NCBI GenBank assembly: GCA_017408905.1
Contig: JAFQTU010000041.1
Coordinates: 1 to 40,273 of the forward strand
DNA: 40,273 bases
Origin: Mailhella sp.
GTDB taxonomy: Bacteria; Desulfobacterota; Desulfovibrionia; Desulfovibrionales; Desulfovibrionaceae
Reading direction: 5' to 3'
Below, one piece after another: positions 24,604 to 31,696 of the stretch. A program made the position numbers and the translations under genes. The number at the start of each line of letters is the position of its first letter. Within the stretch, counting starts at the first letter, position 1. Below the pieces are notes generated by a model. It was not told the DNA's origin. It was given only the letters and a program-made list of their open reading frames with translations, and made no database searches.

Positions 24604-26017
24604 ACTGCACCCCGGAATCGGAACAGGACTTGCGCATCATGGCGGAGGTGTGGCAAAGCGCCTTCCACGAAAGAAGCTCGTCAGTATGGTGGCGAACAGC
24701 GCTCCCGACCTGCCAGTACAGGCGGCCGTCCTTCACCCAGAAGGTACGTACGGCTATGCCGGTATCGAGGTGGACGCTGTCCTTATCGAGCCCAAGCCAG
24801 CCTATGCACCCGGCATAGGGGCCGCGCGGCTCCTTCTCCAGCCCCGCCGCCATTTCCACGGCTTTCCGGCGGGGAACGCCGCTTACCGCTCCGGCCGGGA
24901 ACACCGAGGCCAGCACGTCGGCGGCATCCAGCCCTTCACGAAGCCGGGCCGTGATGCGGCTGGTAAGGTGCATGATCTGCGAAAAGCGTTCCACCGCCAT
25001 AAGGCTCTCCACTTCCACCGAAGCCGGAACGGCTATGCGCCCAAGGTCGCTCCGCCCAAGGTCCACCAGCATCATATGTCTGGCGCGTTCGTGAGGGTCG
25101 GCAAGCAGGGCTTCGGCAAGGGCCTCGTCTTCCGCTACGGAACGCCCTCTGCAGCGCGAGCCTGCAATGGGGGCGATGAGCAGTCTGCCGCCGGAACACT
25201 GCACCATAGCTTCCGGGGAAGAACCGAACAGCGTGATGCCGGGCAGGCGCATGAAGAACATATACGGCGAAGGGCTGGCCGAACGCATGAGGCGGTACAG
25301 GGTAAGCGCATCGCCGCTGAAACTTTCGCTGAAGCGCACCGAAGGCACGACCTGAATGGCTTCCCCTTCATGCAGTTTTTCTTTTATCCGTCTAACAATT
25401 TCCTGATATCCGGCCTCGCTCATGGAGGCCTGCACCATGCCTTCGTCCAGGCCTGCCGAAGCCTGAACTTCATCCAAGGAGGCGTGCGCCCCGGCCACAG
25501 GCCTGTGTTCGCCAAGGCTCACCTGCGCAAGGCGATTGTACAGATGGTCGAAGAGCATGAGCGTTCCGGGAAGGCAGAGCATACCCTCGGCCTGCCGGGG
25601 CGGAAGGGCGGCGGCAAGCTCCGGCGAAAAAAGCCCGGCCATGCCGTGCCCGAGCCAGCCCAGAAGCGAACGTGTGATGGGGGGAAGCGCGGCGGCTTCC
25701 GGTTCGGGCAGAAGCTCGATGCGGCGCATGGCCTCGCGCAGGCCCTCGACGAAGGGCATACCGGAAAGGGAGGCAAGCTCCGAAAAGCGTTCATCTTCCA
25801 CCGTGCATTCAAGGCGGCCTTCACGGCAGGCGAGCATAAGGGCCATATCGCAGGCAAGCACGCTGTAGCGCCCCCAGCGCCCATCGACCTCGGCGCTTTC
25901 CAGCAGGATGCCGCTGCCCCCGGCCATGCCGAGGAAGAGGCTTATGGGCGTATCCATATCGGCAGGGAGACAGCGGACGCGCTGGCGCACCCTGATGACC
26001 TTCGAATCGCTGTTCAT
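24584..26017 (-). CDS. trpE: Anthranilate synthase component I, divergent
   Basis: TrpE normally converts chorismate and ammonia to anthranilate, with feedback control by tryptophan. The 477-aa product keeps the tryptophan-site LLES (38-41), FQVVPS-like IQVVPS (221-226), SPSPYMFFM, FGSSPE and H350 (MHLTSR). Several active-site positions differ from the family. ERAEH-x-MLVDL reads ERARHMMLVDL, with R313 at the metal-binding Glu. GTRPRG reads GSRCRG, AGT-SGAP reads AGAVSGVP, and the C-terminal AGAG-IV-DS-PE segment is shortened to VGSAVRHHTDE. I chose the ATG at 26017 (AAGG upstream); the frame continues far upstream, but over the attenuator and the opposite operon. It may be ammonia-dependent, re-purposed or weak. 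Confidence 0.9.
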   Translation of the reverse strand: MNSDSKVIRVRQRVRCLPADMDTPISLFLGMAGGSGILLESAEVDGRWGRYSVLACDMALMLACREGRLECTVEDERFSELASLSGMPFVEGLREAMRRIELLPEPEAAALPPITRSLLGWLGHGMAGLFSPELAAALPPRQAEGMLCLPGTLMLFDHLYNRLAQVSLGEHRPVAGAHASLDEVQASAGLDEGMVQASMSEAGYQEIVRRIKEKLHEGEAIQVVPSVRFSESFSGDALTLYRLMRSASPSPYMFFMRLPGITLFGSSPEAMVQCSGGRLLIAPIAGSRCRGRSVAEDEALAEALLADPHERARHMMLVDLGRSDLGRIAVPASVEVESLMAVERFSQIMHLTSRITARLREGLDAADVLASVFPAGAVSGVPRRKAVEMAAGLEKEPRGPYAGCIGWLGLDKDSVHLDTGIAVRTFWVKDGRLYWQVGSAVRHHTDELLSWKALCHTSAMMRKSCSDSGVQYVPAHR

Positions 26018-26040
26018 GGTTTTCAGCCTTGGTCGAGGTG

Positions 26041-26070
26041 AAAAAAAGCCGCCCCAAGGGAGAGGGCGGC
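26041..26070 (-). terminator. trp attenuator terminator hairpin (3:4)
   Basis: On the minus strand GCCGCCC and GGGCGGC form a 7-bp G/C stem (26070-26064 with 26054-26048), followed by seven T (26047-26041), 23 bp before the trpE start. An alternative pairing exists: CCTCTCCC, spanning the left stem arm and loop (+ strand 26058-26065), is complementary to GGGAGAGG in the leader (+ strand 26117-26124). The terminator and this antiterminator exclude each other. Confidence 0.85.
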
Positions 26071-26097
26071 ATCGCTTCTGGCATATCCGGCGTTCAG

Positions 26098-26184
26098 CTA
26101 GGCGCTGAGACCGCATCCTCTCCCGGAAGAAGAGATGCACCGCCACAGGCCGGCGAAGGCTTCGGGGCAGGCAAGAGCGGACAT
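26098..26184 (-). CDS. trpL: trp operon leader peptide with one Trp codon
   Basis: This 28-codon frame begins MSALACPEAFAGLWRC. Its only Trp codon (residue 14, 26145-26143) sits immediately before a hairpin. AGGAG lies 6 nt before the ATG, and the stop (TAG) is 27 nt before the terminator stem. Downstream of the Trp codon, GCATCTCT pairs with AGAGGATGC (+ strand 26113-26138), the protector (1:2) stem. A ribosome stalled at the Trp codon would cover segment 1, free segment 2 to pair with segment 3, and prevent the terminator. That is classical translation-coupled attenuation. A single Trp codon, rather than a tandem, is unusual. Confidence 0.75.
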   Translation of the reverse strand: MSALACPEAFAGLWRCISSSGRGCGLSA

Positions 26185-26230
26185 GGGGAACTCCTGAACG
26201 GCGGGCTTCTGCGCCCTTCCGTACCTTTTT

Positions 26231-26260
26231 CCTGTAGGGCAAGAAGCCCTTTTTTGTCAA
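26231..26260 (-). promoter_or_regulatory. trp promoter with internal palindrome
   Basis: TTGACA (26260-26255), an 18-nt spacer and TACAGG (26236-26231) lie about 40 bp before the leader start codon. The spacer holds the inverted repeat AGGGC-N5-GCCCT (26236-26250), which could be a repressor site. On the plus strand that repeat plus T-run looks like a terminator, but no plus-strand gene ends there. Confidence 0.6.
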
Positions 26261-26320
26261 CGTACGAGGGACTTGAGCGCCCGTTCCGCCCTGCGCCCCA
26301 CCTCGTGCATTTTTGAACGC

Positions 26321-26345
26321 TTTCCAAATTTGTGGAAATTTTCCT
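26321..26345. promoter_or_regulatory. Candidate operator between the trp and aro promoters
   Basis: TTTCCA-N6-TGGAAA (26321-26338) is a perfect 6-6-6 inverted repeat. It overlaps a second palindrome, GGAAATTTTCC, just upstream of the aro -35 box. The size and place fit a dimeric regulator site; the regulator is not known. Confidence 0.45.
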
Positions 26346-26346
26346 A

Positions 26347-26376
26347 TTGACATTCCGCTTTTTCCGGGTGTAGCAC
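26347..26376 (+). promoter_or_regulatory. Promoter of the aromatic (aro) operon
   Basis: TTGACA (26347-26352), an 18-nt spacer and TAGCAC (26371-26376) would start transcription near 26383, just before the ribosome site (GAGG, 26391-26394) of the leader peptide. The -35 is perfect and the -10 is weak. Confidence 0.6.
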
Positions 26377-26401
26377 AAAGGCATACCACCGAGGTACAAA
26401 A

Positions 26402-26506
26402 ATGCTCAACGCTTCTTCCGCTACCACTTTCCTGTATGAATCCAAGCCCTTCGGCTTTGGCTTCTACTTTTATTTTAGCAGGTCCCGTGGTCGGAAGGAT
26501 TGTTGA
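26402..26506 (+). CDS. Phe/Tyr-rich leader peptide of the aro operon
   Basis: This 34-codon frame begins MLNASSATTFLYESKP and contains F-G-F-G-F-Y-F-Y-F at residues 17-25: five Phe and two Tyr within nine codons. It ends in a basic tail. GAGG lies 7 nt before the ATG, and a promoter lies directly upstream. A strong terminator (26529-26561) lies after the stop and before the first aro gene. This is the layout of an attenuation leader such as pheL, with the ribosome acting as sensor of charged Phe and Tyr tRNAs. I see no other role for a peptide of this composition. Confidence 0.8.
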   Translation: MLNASSATTFLYESKPFGFGFYFYFSRSRGRKDC

Positions 26507-26538
26507 CACCCTTACAGCAAAGAACTTCAGGCCGCGGG
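26483..26538 (+). promoter_or_regulatory. Candidate antiterminator of the aro leader
   Basis: CCCGTGGTC (26483-26491) can pair over 9 bp, with two G-U pairs, to GGCCGCGGG (26530-26538), the left arm of the terminator. Its upstream part can alternatively pair with CCGCTACCAC near 26418-26428 across the Phe/Tyr codons. A ribosome stalled in F-G-F-G-F-Y-F-Y-F would leave 26483-26491 free and favour read-through. Confidence 0.45.
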
Positions 26539-26561
26539 CGAACAAGCCGGCGGCCTTTTTT
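26529..26561 (+). terminator. aro operon attenuator terminator
   Basis: AGGCCGC (26529-26535) pairs with GCGGCCT (26550-26556); after one mismatch, three more pairs extend the stem. Six T (26556-26561) follow. It lies 51 bp before the aroA' start and 23 bp after the leader peptide stop. Confidence 0.85.
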
Positions 26562-26611
26562 GTAAACTCCGCCGGAAGCCCAGCCTGCCAAACTCGATCG
26601 AGGAGCACATC

Positions 26612-27418
26612 ATGGAACTCGGCACCAAGAAAAGACTTTCCCACATCTTCGACCCCAACTCCCACCGCACCATCATCGTCCCCATGGATCACGGCATGAC
26701 CATCCGCGCCCCCGAAGGCCTGGTGGACATCCATAAGGCCGTCAACGACATGAACGTGGGCGGTGCCAATGCCGTGCTCATGCACAAGGGCCTTATCCGC
26801 GCCTCCGGCTGTGCCGACGTCAACGCCGGCCTCGGCCTCATCATGCACATCACGGGTTCCACCAACCTCACGCCTATGGGCAACACCAAGGTGCTCACCG
26901 GCACGGTGGAAGAAGCCATTCGCCTCGGTGCCGACGCCGTTTCCATCCACATCAACCTCGGCGACGCCAACGAACGAGAGATGCTCCATACCGCCGGCAT
27001 GATAGCCGACCAGTGCAACCGCTGGGGCATGCCCCTGCTCATGATGCTTTACGGCCGCGGCGGCCTTATCCGCGACAGCTTCAATGTGGACGTGGTGGCC
27101 CAGTGCGCCCGTGTGGGTGCGGAACTCGGCGCCGACATCGTGAAGGTCTCCTACACCGGCACGCCCGAATCCTTCGCCAAGGTCACGGAATGCTGCTGCT
27201 GTCCTGTTGTCATTGCCGGCGGCGAAATGATAGATTCCGACGTGCGCCTCTTCCAGATGGTGTACGATTCCCTGCAGGCGGGCGGCGCCGGCCTTTCCAT
27301 CGGCCGCAACGTCTTCGACCATCCGCGCCGCGTCACTCTCATGAAGGCGCTGAACGCCATGGTGCACAGCGGGGCCACCGTGGAAGACGCCATGACCATC
27401 ATGGCAGAAAACGGCTGA
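26612..27418 (+). CDS. 2-amino-3,7-dideoxy-D-threo-hept-6-ulosonate synthase (AroA')
   Basis: This DhnA-type class-I aldolase starts the alternative shikimate entry found in archaea and Desulfovibrio-type bacteria, which replaces DAHP synthase. The 268-aa product has the key residues of the family: D26 (PMDHGM), Y147 (LYGRGG) and K178 (VKVSYTG), the Schiff-base lysine. GGE and GRNVF complete the phosphate site. An unusual run of four cysteines (194-197) precedes PVVIAGGE. GAGG precedes the ATG at 26612. It is the first structural gene after the attenuator, and AroB' follows 19 nt downstream. Confidence 0.93.
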   Translation: MELGTKKRLSHIFDPNSHRTIIVPMDHGMTIRAPEGLVDIHKAVNDMNVGGANAVLMHKGLIRASGCADVNAGLGLIMHITGSTNLTPMGNTKVLTGTVEEAIRLGADAVSIHINLGDANEREMLHTAGMIADQCNRWGMPLLMMLYGRGGLIRDSFNVDVVAQCARVGAELGADIVKVSYTGTPESFAKVTECCCCPVVIAGGEMIDSDVRLFQMVYDSLQAGGAGLSIGRNVFDHPRRVTLMKALNAMVHSGATVEDAMTIMAENG

Positions 27419-27437
27419 AAGGAAGAGGACTGCGAGC

Positions 27438-28406
27438 ATGAACATCTACTTCAAGAGTGTTCCCTTCAGCAAGAACGATGTGACCCTTGCCCTCGAATCC
27501 GGGGTGGACGGCGTCATCGTCCCCGCCGCCAATGCCGAATCCGTGGCCTCTCTTTCACGCATTCCTGCCATTGCCGAGGACGATATGCCTTCCATGGGCA
27601 TGGCCTCCAAGGCCGACGAAGAATCCATACGCGACGCACTGCGCGCAGGCCGTAAGGTCGTGCTCGCCCGGGGCTGGGAGATCATCCCCGTGGAGAACCT
27701 GCTGGCCCAGTGCGACGATGTCACGGTCGAAGCCGCCAGCCTCGATGAAGCCGTGCTCGCCTCCGGCATACTCCAGCGCGGTGTGCAGGGCATCGTTGTC
27801 CTGCCCGAAGCCATAGGCCAGCTCAAGGATATCGTCGCCGCCTGCAAGACCTGCCGCGAGCAGGAAAGCCTCGACGTGGCCGAGATCGTGCGCATCGAAC
27901 CTGCGGGCCTCGGCCATCGCGTCTGCGTGGATACCATGTCCATGCTCAAGCGCGGCCAGGGCATGCTGGTGGGCAATTCCAGCGCCTTCACCTTCCTCGT
28001 CCATGCCGAGACCGAGCATAACGAATACGTGGCTTCCCGCCCCTTCCGTGTGAACGCGGGTGCGGTACACGCCTATGTGCGCCTTCCCGGCGACAGGACC
28101 ACCTACCTCTCCGAAATCGCCGCCGGAACGGAAATGCTGGTGGTGGACAGCGAAGGCAGGACCACCGTGGCCACAGCCGGGCGCGTGAAGGTGGAAGTAC
28201 GCCCCATGCTTCTTGTGGAAGCCGAAGCGGGCGGCAGAACAGGCACGATCTTCCTCCAGAATGCCGAGACCATACGCCTCACCGCGCCCGACGGCACGCC
28301 CGTCAGCGTCGTTGCCCTGAAGCCCGGGGACAAGGTGCTCTGCCGCCTCGACGAGGCAGGCCGCCACTTCGGCATGCGCATCAAGGAAGACATTCAGGAA
28401 AAATAA
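27438..28406 (+). CDS. 3-dehydroquinate synthase II (AroB')
   Basis: This NAD-dependent enzyme converts the AroA' product to 3-dehydroquinate by oxidative deamination and cyclisation; it is unrelated to classical AroB. The 322-aa length is typical. Family segments are VDGVIVPAANAE, KVVLARGWEIIPVENLLAQ, RIEPAGLGHRVCVDTMSML, GMLVGNSSAF and PFRVNAGAVHAYV. It works directly after AroA'. With both genes present and no aroF/G/H or classical aroB in the window, the organism most likely uses the alternative route. Confidence 0.94.
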   Translation: MNIYFKSVPFSKNDVTLALESGVDGVIVPAANAESVASLSRIPAIAEDDMPSMGMASKADEESIRDALRAGRKVVLARGWEIIPVENLLAQCDDVTVEAASLDEAVLASGILQRGVQGIVVLPEAIGQLKDIVAACKTCREQESLDVAEIVRIEPAGLGHRVCVDTMSMLKRGQGMLVGNSSAFTFLVHAETEHNEYVASRPFRVNAGAVHAYVRLPGDRTTYLSEIAAGTEMLVVDSEGRTTVATAGRVKVEVRPMLLVEAEAGGRTGTIFLQNAETIRLTAPDGTPVSVVALKPGDKVLCRLDEAGRHFGMRIKEDIQEK

Positions 28407-28416
28407 GGAACACGCT

Positions 28417-29547
28417 ATGGCACAGCCCGCCCTGATTCCCGGCCTCGCCGAACTGCGAGTGCAGATAGACGCGCTGGACACCCAGCTCCTCGAACTTCTG
28501 AGCCAGCGCGCCAAGCTCAGTCTTGCCGTTGGGCAGGCCAAGGCTCAGGCGGGCAATGCCAGAGTGTACGACCCGGTACGGGAAGCCCAGCTTCTGGCCA
28601 GCCTTGCCGAACGCAATCCCGGCCCGCTCACGTCCGCGCATATCGAGGCCATCTGGCGCGAGATCATGTCCGCTTCCCGCTCCCTGCAAAAGCGCAGTGC
28701 CGTGGCCTACCTCGGCCCGGAAGGCACGTTCTCGTACTTTGCCGCCGCCGACGCCCTCGGCTCTTCCTCCTGCTTCGTACCCTGCCGCGACTTCGAGGAG
28801 ATCTTCCGCAAGGTCGCTTCCGGCGAATGCGACATGGGCTTCATCCCGCTGGAAAACTCCATCCACGGAACCATCACCCGCAGTTTCGACCTTTTTTCCC
28901 AGCATCAGGTGCGCATCCGGGCCGAATTCTATTCCCGCATCGCCAACTGCCTGCTTTCCAAGGAAGAATCCCTCGCCCGCGTCCACACCGTCTATTCCCA
29001 CGCCCAGCCTCTGGGCCAATGCGCCGAATGGCTCCGCGCCCATATGCCCCACGCCCGCCTCGTCTCCGTGGCTTCCACGGCCGAAGCCGCGCAATGCGCC
29101 TCGCGGGAGGCAGGCTCCGCCGCCATCGGGCACAGGAGCATGGCCGAAGCCCTCGGCCTCCATTCCCTTGCCGACAATATCCAGGACGACAGCGCCAACT
29201 GGACGCGCTTCGTGCTCATCGAAGCCCACGGCGAAGGCTGTTCCGCGCCCCAGCAGAACGCCAAAAGCTCCCTGCTCTTTACCGTGCCGAACAAGGTGGG
29301 CTCGCTTTCTTCCGTGCTGGACATCTTCTCGAAGCATCGCGTGAACATGACCAAGCTGGAATCCCGCCCCATGAAGGGCACGTGCTGGAACTATGTCTTT
29401 TTCGCTGATGTGGAATGCGCCATCGACGCGCCGGAATACGCCGTGCTCCTTCAGGAAATGAAGGATGCCTGCTCCTCCGTACGCGTTCTCGGATGCTACC
29501 CCGCAGGCCCGCACCTCGATTCCACGGTGAACAGCAAAGGATATTAA
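28417..29547 (+). CDS. pheA: Bifunctional chorismate mutase / prephenate dehydratase
   Basis: The P-protein converts chorismate to prephenate and then to phenylpyruvate for phenylalanine. The 376-aa product has an AroQ chorismate mutase domain (about 8-90; LRVQIDALDTQLLELLSQRAKL), a dehydratase domain (about 96-275; YLGPEGTFSYFAA, PLENSIHGTI, NWTRF), and an ACT domain (about 285-365) with the phenylalanine-binding ESRP motif. Both catalytic parts and the feedback site look intact, so the enzyme should be inhibited by phenylalanine. aroA starts 1 nt after its stop. Confidence 0.96.
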   Translation: MAQPALIPGLAELRVQIDALDTQLLELLSQRAKLSLAVGQAKAQAGNARVYDPVREAQLLASLAERNPGPLTSAHIEAIWREIMSASRSLQKRSAVAYLGPEGTFSYFAAADALGSSSCFVPCRDFEEIFRKVASGECDMGFIPLENSIHGTITRSFDLFSQHQVRIRAEFYSRIANCLLSKEESLARVHTVYSHAQPLGQCAEWLRAHMPHARLVSVASTAEAAQCASREAGSAAIGHRSMAEALGLHSLADNIQDDSANWTRFVLIEAHGEGCSAPQQNAKSSLLFTVPNKVGSLSSVLDIFSKHRVNMTKLESRPMKGTCWNYVFFADVECAIDAPEYAVLLQEMKDACSSVRVLGCYPAGPHLDSTVNSKGY

Positions 29548-29548
29548 G

Positions 29549-30871
29549 ATGATACGCCTCAACGCTCCTGCATCCAAATCCGTCTCGCACCGTATGCTCA
29601 TCGCGGCGGCTCTGGCGGAAGGCGAATCGCTGGTACATCATGCGCTTTCCAGTGCCGATCTTGAGCGCACCCGCGCCATACTCCAGACCGCAGGCGCGGA
29701 GATGGAAGAGCTCGGCAACGGCGACTGGAAGGTGAAGGGTATGCCCTGCGGCCCGAAGGGCGGCCTGGCCGACAGCCCTGCCGACTGCTTCGTGGGCGAA
29801 TCCGGCACCACCTGCCGCCTGCTCACGGCCGTGCTGGCCGCAGGGCGCGGCGTCTTCCGCATCCACGGGGCGGAACGTATGCACGAACGTCCCATCGGCG
29901 CACTCACGAGCGCGCTTTCCGCCCTGGGGGCCGACATTTCCTTTGAAGGGAAGCCGGACTTCCCGCCCATGAGCATCCATACCCGCGGCCTTCGCGGCGG
30001 CCATATCGACCTTCGCATCGACGAATCCAGCCAGTACCTTTCCGGCCTGCTCCTTGCCGCGCCCTTCTGTTCCGAGGCGCTCTGCGTGGCCCTGACCGGG
30101 AGCAAGGCCGTCTCATGGCCCTATGTCGGCCTTACGCTCCAGACGCTGGAAGATTTCGGCATCGCGTTCCGGGTGGAACAGCTCTGCGGCGGACTCTGGC
30201 AGGACGTGCCGTGGAAAACCCTCCGCAGTGTGAAGCCCGGGGAAGTACGCATCACCGTCCAGCCGGGCCGCTACCGCGCAGGCGAGTACCGCGTAGAAGG
30301 CGACTGGTCCGGCGCATCCTACCTTCTTGCCGCCGGGGCCGTGGGGCAGGAGCCCGTCCTTGTCAGCGGCCTGCGCGCCGACTCTCTGCAGGGCGACCGC
30401 GTCATACTCGACCTGCTCCGCGCTATGGGGGCTTCCATCGAAGTCCGGGAAGACGGCATACTCGTCTCGCCCTCGCCTCTCCACGGCATAGAGGCCGACA
30501 TGGGCCACTGCCCCGACCTCGTTCCCACCGTGGCCATGACGGCGGCCTTTGCCGAAGGCGTGACGCGCATCCGCAACATCGCCCACCTGCGCATCAAGGA
30601 ATGCGACCGACTTTCCGCCTGCGCCGCCGAACTGGCCCGCATCGGCGTGAAAACAGAGGAAACGGAAGACAGCCTTACCATCCACGGCCTCGGCCCTGCC
30701 AAGCCCGCCGTGTCGGAAGGGACGGTCTTCTGCACCTGCAACGATCACCGCATGGCCATGTCCTGCGCGCTGTTCGGCCTTGTTCCGGGGAATACCGCCA
30801 AGGTGGACGACCCTGCTGTGGTGCGCAAATCCTTCCCCGGATTCTGGAAGGAATGGGAGGCCCTGCTATGA
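29549..30871 (+). CDS. aroA: 3-phosphoshikimate 1-carboxyvinyltransferase (EPSP synthase)
   Basis: AroA transfers enolpyruvyl from PEP to shikimate 3-phosphate. The 440-aa product has the substrate lysine in PASKSVSHR (7-15), the PEP loop (GESGTTCRLL, where many homologues read GNAGTAMR), RMHERPIGAL, DESSQYLSGLL, the catalytic region CPDLVPTVAMTAAF, and the C-terminal CNDHRMAMS and DDPAVVRKSFPGF. The Glu for Asn in the PEP loop is a mild difference. The stop overlaps the tyrA start (ATGA). Confidence 0.94.
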   Translation: MIRLNAPASKSVSHRMLIAAALAEGESLVHHALSSADLERTRAILQTAGAEMEELGNGDWKVKGMPCGPKGGLADSPADCFVGESGTTCRLLTAVLAAGRGVFRIHGAERMHERPIGALTSALSALGADISFEGKPDFPPMSIHTRGLRGGHIDLRIDESSQYLSGLLLAAPFCSEALCVALTGSKAVSWPYVGLTLQTLEDFGIAFRVEQLCGGLWQDVPWKTLRSVKPGEVRITVQPGRYRAGEYRVEGDWSGASYLLAAGAVGQEPVLVSGLRADSLQGDRVILDLLRAMGASIEVREDGILVSPSPLHGIEADMGHCPDLVPTVAMTAAFAEGVTRIRNIAHLRIKECDRLSACAAELARIGVKTEETEDSLTIHGLGPAKPAVSEGTVFCTCNDHRMAMSCALFGLVPGNTAKVDDPAVVRKSFPGFWKEWEALL

Positions 30872-31692
30872 AACGTGTCGTCATCGCCGGGCATCGGGGG
30901 CGCATGGGTGCCATGCTTCTGGAGCGCTTCTCCCTCCGTGCCGACATCGACGCGGTCGGGCTCGACCTGCCCTACCTCGAAGGCGACCTTGCCGAAGCCT
31001 GCCGGGGAGCACGCGCCGTGCTTCTCTGTGTTCCAGCCTCCGCCATTGCGGACATGACGGCAAAATTCGCGCCGTACATGGACGCCGGAACCATCCTTGC
31101 GGATATCACCTCGGTGAAGGAACGCCCCATGCGCGACATGGAGAGCCTCTGGTCCGGACCTGTGGTGGGAACGCATCCCCTTTTCGGCCCAAAGCCCGAC
31201 GAAGGCATGGAACTGCGCGTCCCTGTCATTCCCGGGCAGAACGCCTCGGAAGACGACATCGCCTTCATCGAAGGGCTTTTCCAAGGCTTCGGCTGTGTGA
31301 CCTTCCGCGCCACGGCGGAAGAACACGACATGGCGGAAGCCAAGATACAGGGCATGAATTTCATCACCAGCGCGGTGTACTTCGCCATGACCGCCGAAGA
31401 CCCGGCCCTGATGCGCTACCTCACGCCCTCCTTCCTGCGCCGCAAGGATTCGGCGGAAAAACAGCTCACGGAAAACAGGGCGCTGTTCACATGGCTTTTC
31501 GAAGCCAATCCGCACAGTCAGGCCATGGTGCTCCAGTACCTCGGCCTGCTCTCCATGGCCGCCACCGGCAATGTTGACGCCATCCTCGACAAGGCGCAGA
31601 AATGGTGGCAGCTGGAAGATACCCCCACCGCTCAAGCACAAGCAAAACTGGCAGACCTGCAATCGTCCGCACTGGGCCTGCATAAAGGATGA
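30868..31692 (+). CDS. tyrA: Prephenate dehydrogenase
   Basis: TyrA oxidises prephenate to 4-hydroxyphenylpyruvate for tyrosine. The 274-aa product has an N-terminal nucleotide-binding fold (VVIAGHRGRMG at 4-14), LLCVPASAI, ADITSVKERP, the conserved catalytic histidine in GTHPLFGP, and the helical C-terminal dimer domain with IQGMNFITSAVYFA. There is no ACT or chorismate mutase domain. I chose the ATG at 30868 because it overlaps the aroA stop and follows GGGAGG; the longer frame from 30115 only shadows aroA. Confidence 0.92.
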   Translation: MKRVVIAGHRGRMGAMLLERFSLRADIDAVGLDLPYLEGDLAEACRGARAVLLCVPASAIADMTAKFAPYMDAGTILADITSVKERPMRDMESLWSGPVVGTHPLFGPKPDEGMELRVPVIPGQNASEDDIAFIEGLFQGFGCVTFRATAEEHDMAEAKIQGMNFITSAVYFAMTAEDPALMRYLTPSFLRRKDSAEKQLTENRALFTWLFEANPHSQAMVLQYLGLLSMAATGNVDAILDKAQKWWQLEDTPTAQAQAKLADLQSSALGLHKG

Positions 31693-31696
31693 CACC

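Noticed and set aside
26236..26256. Plus-strand terminator AGGGC-N5-GCCCT plus T-run
   Set aside because: No plus-strand gene ends upstream. The repeat lies between the -35 and -10 of the trp promoter, so an operator reading is more sensible.
26018..27445. Upstream extension of the trpE frame, which stays open to 27445
   Set aside because: The extension crosses the trp attenuator, the control region and the start of the opposite operon. The TrpE homology begins near 26017, which has its own ribosome site.
30115..30867. Upstream extension of tyrA
   Set aside because: It is Arg/Pro-rich out-of-frame reading of aroA; the ATGA overlap and GGGAGG site place the real start at 30868.
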